DNA of 64,000 bases from Breviolum minutum Mf 1.05b.01 (taxonomy: Eukaryota > Sar > Dinophyceae > Suessiales > Symbiodiniaceae), in the NCBI GenBank assembly GCA_000507305.1, contig DF239743.1, positions 57,855 to 121,854 on the forward strand, read 5' to 3'. Positions 57,986-64,000 of the stretch are shown here, piece after piece. Below the pieces are notes generated by a model. That model saw nothing but the letters and a program-made list of their open reading frames with translations. It made no database searches and was not told the DNA's origin. Both the position numbers and the translations under genes were made by a program. Numbering within the stretch: the stretch's first letter is position 1; each line of letters begins with the position of its first letter.

Positions 57986-58312
57986 TTACAACGGCCTGCT
58001 CCAATCAAATTCTTTTAAACATGTAACATGATTGCATTCGGTTTGTGTTTTTAAAACTCGTTCTACCGGAACCTTGCAATGTTTGAGCAAGGCGAAAGCC
58101 AGAGGTAAGAAGTGCCAAGTGCCGCACCAGCTGATTTGATGGGTGCGTAACCAGGATTCAGCTGTAAATGCTGCGTGGCGTGCTTCGTGGATGACGTCAG
58201 GTTGGGTGATGAAATGGCCCAAAGCCTTCAAATCCAGTGGGGCAGCACCGATGCTGAACATGCCGTGGCGGAAGGCGCAAAGAGTGCGCAGGAAATGGAG
58301 AGAGGAGGTCAC
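57986..58312 (-). CDS. possible 108-codon exon or gene, unidentified
   Basis: The minus frame includes LKALGHFITQPDVIHEARHA and LPLAFALLKHCKVPVERVL, which is protein-like. Plus-strand frames over the same bases are also open. No family is recognised. It directly precedes the gag-like frame on the other strand. Confidence 0.27.
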   Translation of the reverse strand: MTSSLHFLRTLCAFRHGMFSIGAAPLDLKALGHFITQPDVIHEARHAAFTAESWLRTHQISWCGTWHFLPLAFALLKHCKVPVERVLKTQTECNHVTCLKEFDWSRPL

Positions 58313-58441
58313 GTTGTTGGTTTTGGAAGTTGGTGCATTGTGTTTTACATTGCTTTCAGATTTCTTAGCATTGACAGTTGAGCGTTTGCAATTTCAGTGC
58401 ATTGATTTGGACACTTGGTGGCTTGTTTCGTCTTAGAACTG

Positions 58442-58835
58442 ATGGCTGACCAAACGATGGTCCAGATGTTGCAAGTGGCAGCACAAGCGGCACAGGCTGC
58501 TTCAGAGGCTGCTGAGTCGATGCGGAAGATGGTTGAAAAAGATGATAATGATAGGAAACAGAAGTTCTCAGAAGCTAGCAAAGTGGTTCGTATGCCTGAT
58601 TCCTTTGGTAGTGAAGACCAAGATCAAGATCAGAAAGGTTGGCGTGATTTCCTGCATAACTTCAAGAGTTGGCTGTATTACGCAGATGGATCTTTTGAAA
58701 CTGGTCTTACAAAAATGTTGATCAAAACCCCAAAGATGTTTTGGACTTGAATGCCATGGAGCCTACCCACAAGGCTAAGTCGGTTCAATTGGCCATCTTG
58801 AGTGGATTGCTGAAGGGAAAACCCCTACGAGTACT
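58442..58835 (+). pseudogene. decayed retrotransposon gag-like frame
   Basis: From the ATG at 58442 the frame starts MADQTMVQMLQVAAQAAQAA, then a charged helix, then VVRMPDSFGSEDQDQDQKGW and FLHNFKSWLYYADGSF. This order (Ala-rich helix, then a conserved W...F...W motif) resembles the gag start of dinoflagellate Ty1/copia-like polyproteins, from general knowledge. The frame breaks at about 58730. The next frame continues DVLDLNAMEPTHKAKSVQL up to about 58832, where the similarity stops. No protease, integrase or reverse transcriptase follows. It is an old fragment, or a gene derived from one. Confidence 0.45.
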
Positions 58836-61602
58836 TCTTTTTTTTCGAGCTCATGCCGTGCACGCTCGAGGCTCTGACGGTCATCAAAACGTTTTGTTTT
58901 TGATAAGCTATTCCCACATATTGGAGAATAGGTGAAAGCAAAAAGCCAGGTGTCTTCCAAATCCAAAACAACACAAACCCAACCAAAAACAAAACCAAAA
59001 CAACACAAGAAGACACCCAGGGAACTAGGTGAGACACTACGCTTTCAGAAAAAAAATCCTCAGGCCGCTCAGTACTTCTCCACGATGTCATAGCAAATCT
59101 CGCAAATAAATGTCCCAAGTAACTCCAAGTCTCGAAGTAATCGTAGGTGGTGGTCCTGCATCATCCAGTCATTGAACGAGGGTGGGGAGTTGGTTCACCC
59201 ACGTCCACGTGGATGAAGCTGCGCAAGGCAGGAGTTCCCTTAATACTTAAGTAGTTGCCACAATACAAGCACCAGAAATATTTGAAAGTCGTTGTTCCTG
59301 CTTCTTAGACCAAGATGGCTCAAAGATGATCCGGGAAGAAACTCCTTTCATTCCACTGTGGCCAGGGAGTAAACCCTGACGGAGATGAAAGAAATCACCA
59401 GGTTCTGTTTTTCCAGCCTGACCAGTAACAGTAGGCAGTCCCACCATGGGCAAATGTCAGTTGCATGCCCAGTGTAATGATTTATGTTTTGTCGTCGAGG
59501 GGCAAAGAGCCTGGGGTCCGCGACTGACGCCAATGTGTTGTTGGAGAGACCCTGAGGATTCTGTGGTCTGTGGTGTGAAAGGATAGGCACAGGGCGCACC
59601 GGTGGAGCCTCCCATACCCGCCTTCAGAAATATGCCATCTTGTAACGTTTCAGTGTTATGCAGCTTGTTTGTGCATCATATGTTCCCAAACTCCTACTGC
59701 CGTGTCCACGCGCAAGTCTTGTCTTCTCGTGGAGGCAGGTTGCTGCCCTTCCACGGCTGGGCCTCAGGAGAGGGGATCCCAGTGCTTGTTTCTGCAATGG
59801 CAGGTGCATGTATGGCTTAAGCGCCCAGGGGCATCCTGGATTGCTGCTTCCTCGATGAAGGCCAGCAAGGAAGCAACCTCACTGGTGCACAACGTCGGGA
59901 GGGCTCCCGTCCACGGAGCAGGCCAAGGCATTGAGTTGAAACTGATGGCACGCCCACTGGCACCTCGATGTGTCACCACTTATGGTCACCTGGATGCTCT
60001 CGCAATTGTATTGCTCACCGGCCTTGCACACCAATGCGTGGGGTTTTCAACATATTGGTAGATCACCTCGCACCGTAGCACGGTAAAGGCAACAGCGCCC
60101 AGCCGTGTAGACATATACAGTCATCGCCGGAAGGTCACCGGGAGACACAGAAACAAAAGATGCTCACGTGTGTGCCTGAATGGCTTGAGATGCGCTCACC
60201 GCTCGGTGCCTGTTTTCCACCTAGGTGCTCAGCGATGCAAATTGCATGTCCAGGGAAGCTACTCCTGAATGCGGATCAATGAGTGCCCAGCTTGTGCACC
60301 AGAATGTCTTGAGCTCAAACCGCAATGACGAGCAAGAGACCACGCTGCTGCATCTCCAACAGTGATCGGAAGAAACAAAAAGGGTAGGTCAATTCATTAC
60401 AAGACGGTAAGGGCAACAGCGCCCAGCCGTGTAATCAAATACTGCAATCACCTGAGAATATTCAGGAGAATTGAACAAGGAATGTTCCATCTGCCAAGAT
60501 GTTGCTTGAACGCTTAGGGTTGCACCAATGTCAGGGTAATTGTGTTCAGCCCGTCCGGTCAGAGTACATATTGAGGGTGCCTCTGTGATAGTTCAACAGG
60601 CAGCAAAGCACCCTAATATATGTAGACATAGGTGGAATCCAACCCAAAGCGGGCCAGGAACAGTAGGAATATTCTGTGTGAATAGGTTGGCACTACACAA
60701 AGAGCCATGCGTATCCACCTGCGTGAGAATGCTGTAACACTTTTCCGGCGTGTCCTTTCCCTTCTGACAACAGGGTCAATGTAACCCGTCTTATCAATAG
60801 CATCACCAGTTCTTGCGGTGCGCTCCAAGACAATGTGACTTGTCTAAGACAGAGGAATTCTAGGAAACCTCAGGGACGGAATGCCGTGGTGCGCATCTGT
60901 CTCTTTGTGCACTGAGGCACACAACAAGTCTTGTAGTCGAAAGGAACGGACCAGTGCACGGGTATGGTTGAATCACGTCGGAAAGCATCAGCTGCATCTG
61001 GTGCAGCAGGTAGTCAACAAGGGTGGTCAAATAGGAGAAATTGAGGGGGAAGATATATGGGTCCGTAGTGTGACGGAGGGTAATGTCCTACTTCTAAAGT
61101 GCAGGGGAACCGGTCCACGTCCTTGTCCCCTCTCATAGAATAGAATGGGCAGTGAAACCGTGTACCTCCCGGTTCAACTCCTATTCTTCTTGTCCATTGG
61201 TCAGAGCTGACTGACGCCCAGAATACACGTGAGAGTGTATTGCTCCTCTCGTATCAGCTCGTGGGTGCTTCGATAAAGAAAGGCGGAAGTGCCAGTTGTC
61301 CTAGCTGGCATCCACCATTCAGCGTAAAGGCTATGCCCTTAACAAATGGTGGAGAAACATGTACACTTCTGTCCCTCAGAGGAAGGTCCATGCTGTTTCG
61401 TTGAGGCACGTGGACATGCTGTAACCATGTGGGCTGCCTGAAAGCAAAGTGGTGGCCCTCCTGCACAAGGAGACGATTTCCTCGACTGAGGCACAACAAG
61501 CATCGACTGAGGCAGGATTAAAGAATATATGTCCATCGCACGAGAGCTCCAACACCGTTACCCTCATTCGTAAACCACCATGATGCATCAGTCGCCAAAA
61601 TG
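58836..61602. other. unresolved GC-richer region, possible decayed element
   Basis: Many 60-130 codon frames occur on both strands with none dominant, for example minus 59979-59764 and plus 59669-60061. A 29-bp repeat pair lies inside (60081 and 60405). The higher GC and scrambled frames suggest a degenerate mobile element, but no enzyme motif was found. Confidence 0.3.
60081..60433. repeat. pair of 29-bp direct repeats, 324 bp apart
   Basis: 60081-60109 and 60405-60433 differ at one position; the shared core is GGCAACAGCGCCCAGCCGTG. Similarity fades over the next 20 bases. Confidence 0.8.
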
Positions 61603-62381
61603 GGCGTCCCAATTGTCTAGATGGGCAACCAAGCTGTCGGTAAAGCCAGCCTCGTCAGGTCTTCGCATGATCTGAAGCAAAGCACAATAATGATGAATCA
61701 TCCAGGAAAATTCCAGGCCCGCCAAACATTGTGTCTGCGCGCATAGCAGCTGCATTGAACATGTCAGCCTTCAAAATCTATTGACAAAACACATGGAAGA
61801 ACAAGATTCTCACAAAACACAGCCCCTGCGCAGGCAACAACTACGAAGCAATTCAAAGCCCACAAAAAAACCTCCAAAATCACTTAAGATTTTGAATTCT
61901 CTGAAAACAGTGCACCTCTACAAGTAACACACTCTTGCACAATTCCAAACCCAACAAAACCTCGGAAAACGCGCAAGAATTACGATTCTCTGCCAACACT
62001 GTGCTTGTGAGTAGCAACTAGCTTTTGAAATGCGCCATGGCCATCTCCTTCTAAGATTCTTTCTTTTTGCCCTGCTCCAGCTTGTCCCTATCACAAAATC
62101 TTTTGTGACAGGTCATAGAACTTGAGAAACTTTTGCGACTCTCATTTTAGGAGTCTAAAACGCTTCCAAAACTGAGTCCTTCAGATGGAGCCTCCCCAGT
62201 TGCTGTTTCCACTGGCTTTGAAATTCTATACATGAAGCCGTGTAAATCTAGCTTCTTCCTGCACGCATGAGAAATACAACCCGCAGCTCCAAAACCGACT
62301 CAGCCCGTCCAGTGGACCGCCAAAAACGAAAGAAAATGAAAAATGAAGAACTTCTGACTACCAAATCGGGAAGCCAGAAAC

Positions 62382-62457
62382 GGCTACCAAAAATGGAGTC
62401 GCCCACGATTTCCTTTAATTTCCTCTTGTAAAAGATTTGACTCCCATTTTGGTAGCC
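62382..62457. repeat. inverted repeat, 19-bp arms
   Basis: GGCTACCAAAAATGGAGTC (62382-62400) pairs with GACTCCCATTTTGGTAGCC (62439-62457) with one mismatch, leaving a 38-nt loop. Further CTACCAAA copies lie nearby at 62358, 62468 and 62675. A perfect 8-bp palindrome (TCACAAAA/TTTTGTGA) lies at 62091-62108. Confidence 0.7.
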
Positions 62458-62898
62458 AGAAAACGACTACCAAAATCGAAGCCGCAAAACTGCCCACTTT
62501 TCCAAATTTTTCACGGTTTGAACGAGTTTTTGTCCACAAGCAACGGCACATGCAGCTCCTCACACGACACTTGTTTCTTCTGAAACTACTTCACGCTTGT
62601 GCAAAGCTTGCAGGAACTTGCGCTTGCACCGTGGAGGCCCAATCGTGCGACCTTTGAAACTAAAGACTTTCTAACTACCAAAACAAGAGTTGCAAATCAT
62701 ACGCTTTTCCTTCAACTGCTTAAAAGGCAAGTGTGCCAATCTCAACCATTCCAACATTGACATCGGTGGTCAAGGGGCCAAGACATCTAAGTCTGAGTTC
62801 AGATGCGGAGACATGAGTCCCCGCAAAGCTTCATCCTCGACACATGTGCGCAACACAGCAACCGCTACAACCCAAGTCCAAGTGAACAAACACATTGA

Positions 62899-63095
62899 CA
62901 AAATGGCTTGCCCCAAAAACTGGACTTGATCAAGTCCAAGTCTAGCCCAGCTAAAACATCAGAAAAAATGGGTTAGCCCAAAACTGGGCTTTGTCAAGCT
63001 CAAGTCTAGCCCAGCTGAAACATTGAAAAAAATTGGGCGAGCCCAAACCTAGCCCAAGTCCAGTCCAGCCAAAACATTGAAAAAATGGGTTAGCC
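62899..63095. repeat. degenerate tandem repeat of about 64 bp
   Basis: AAAATGG(C/G)TT(A/G)(C/G)CCC-like starts occur near 62899, 62963, 63026 and 63080, each followed by GGGCTT/GGACTT, TCAAG, TCTAGCCCAGC and AAAACAT. About three and a half units. Confidence 0.7.
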
Positions 63096-63329
63096 TAAAT
63101 ATAATACTTTTCTCTGAAGTGGACAAGCACTGTCGGAATGAATGCCACCCGGAACGGAAAGGATTCTATTTACGTTTTTGCGCCAGAGCGTTTAGAGTGG
63201 TGACTTTGGCAAGTACTCCTCCAATAGCCAAGGTCCTGAGTGGCATCAAAAAGTAAAAATTCGAGTTGGGCTGGCGTCCCAATTGTCTAGATGGGCAACC
63301 AAGCTGTCGGTAAGGGGCTGGTTCCGAGA

Positions 63330-63720
63330 TACCTCCTTCAGAAGCCCCTTCAAGGGGGCTTGAAGGGTCTGAGAGCCAGAGGGGGGGAGGGACGAAGGTC
63401 TGGAAGTCGAAGGGGGCTTCACCTTCGAAAGGCTTCAAGGAGGCTCCAAAGGGGCTTGAAGGGGGCTTGAAGGAGGCTTGAAGCCTTTCGAAGGTGAAGG
63501 AGGCTTCGAGAGGCTTGAAGGGAGCTTGAGGGAGCTTCAAAGGGGCTTGAAGGTGGCTTCAAGCGGGCTTCAAGGGGATTTGAAGGGGGCTTGAAGTCTT
63601 CCAAAGATGAAGAAGGCTTCGAAGGAGAGGCTTGAAGGAGGTTGAAGAGGCCTCAAAGGGGCTTGAAGGCTTGAAAGGGGCTGCCTTTAGCGCTGAAGTG
63701 GACTTCGAGGACGCTTGCAA
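63330..63720. repeat. GGGGCTTGAAGG minisatellite
   Basis: Dense variants of GGGGCTTGAAGG, GGCTTCGAAGG and GGCTTCAAGG. The minus-strand frames rich in PLEA/FKPP are products of the repeat. Confidence 0.9.
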
Positions 63721-63740
63721 GGGGGCTTTACATCAGAGAT

Positions 63741-64000
63741 TTGGGCATGTGTAAAGCAGGTACCGAAGCAGTCCATTCCGAAGCACTTTGAACACGAGTT
63801 ATATTAGGTTTGGGCATGTGTAAAGCATGTATCGAAGCAGTCCATTCCGAAGCACTGTGAATACGAGTTACATTAGGTTTGAGCATGTGTCAAGCATGCA
63901 TCGAAGCAGTCTGTGCCGAAGCACTTTGAATACGAGTTACATTAGATTTGAGCATGTGTAAAGTATGTACCGAAGCAGTCCATTCCGAAGCACTTTGAAC
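63741..64000. repeat. 69-bp tandem satellite, at least 3.8 copies
   Basis: TTGGGCATGTG or TTGAGCATGTG begins at 63741, 63810, 63879 and 63948, exactly 69 bp apart. Each unit contains GAAGCAGTC, CCGAAGCACT and ACGAGTTA. The array continues past the window end. Confidence 0.95.

Larger units (their letters stand above)
61603..63313. repeat. exact 41-bp direct repeat pair flanking 1.6 kb
   Basis: 61603-61643 and 63273-63313 are identical, starting GGCGTCCCAATTGTCTAGAT and ending AAGCTGTCGGTAA. Between them are AT-rich sequence, a hairpin and a tandem repeat, with no recognisable gene; the plus frame 62690-62929 has no known features. They could be remnants of longer direct repeats of an element, or copies of a dispersed repeat. 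Confidence 0.85.

Noticed and set aside
63166..63604. Pro/Phe/Ser-rich minus-strand proteins
   Set aside because: Products of the GGGGCTTGAAGG minisatellite.
1..64000. rRNA, tRNA and the dinoflagellate spliced-leader sequence
   Set aside because: No recognisable tRNA or rRNA blocks were seen, and no copy of the spliced-leader core (CCATTTTGGCTCAAG) was noticed; the CCATTTTGGTAGCC at 62444 is a hairpin arm and does not match.

Overview
The window reads as nuclear DNA of a dinoflagellate, most likely a Symbiodiniaceae-type alga. There are no bacterial operons and no long intact reading frames. Coding information sits in short exons of about 30 to 700 nt. Exons begin after AG, usually followed by G, and end at GT, GC or GA donors, a mixture known from dinoflagellate nuclear genes. 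Trinucleotide microsatellites, GA tracts and minisatellites fill much of the rest. Two assembly gaps (29412-30014 and 51410-51413) lie inside CAT repeats.

Three genes could be assembled exon by exon with the reading frame kept at nearly every junction, all on the minus strand. (1) 27662 to 24019 encodes a seven-exon TerC-family integral membrane protein of about 352 residues. (2) 37389 to 34968 encodes a dual-specificity protein phosphatase of at least ten exons with the active site HCGAGISR. (3) 50380 to 47853, probably continuing to about 46798, encodes a secreted cysteine-rich protein with five repeated modules joined by proline-rich linkers.

Other exon groups look real but their products were not recognised. 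On the minus strand they lie at about 12.1-13.1, 16.6-17.0, 18.0-18.4, 19.2-21.6, 22.4, 28.7-30.8, 40.7-41.4, 41.8-42.4, 43.9-46.0, 52.2-52.3, 53.65-53.8 and 55.5-56.5 kb. On the plus strand they lie near 16.4, 34.3-34.8, 37.5-37.9 and 38.9-39.1 kb. A fragment resembling a histidine acid phosphatase lies at 34.0 kb, and a decayed retrotransposon gag-like frame at 58.4-58.8 kb.

The right end (59-64 kb) is repeat-rich: a 29-bp pair, an exact 41-bp pair, a 64-bp degenerate tandem, a GGCTTGAAG minisatellite and a 69-bp satellite that runs off the window. A small element with perfect 11-bp terminal inverted repeats lies at 42510-42598. Nearly all supported exons from 12 to 56 kb are on the minus strand, which fits the one-direction gene blocks known in dinoflagellates. 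The named genes share no obvious pathway. All splice models are read by eye and need transcript support.
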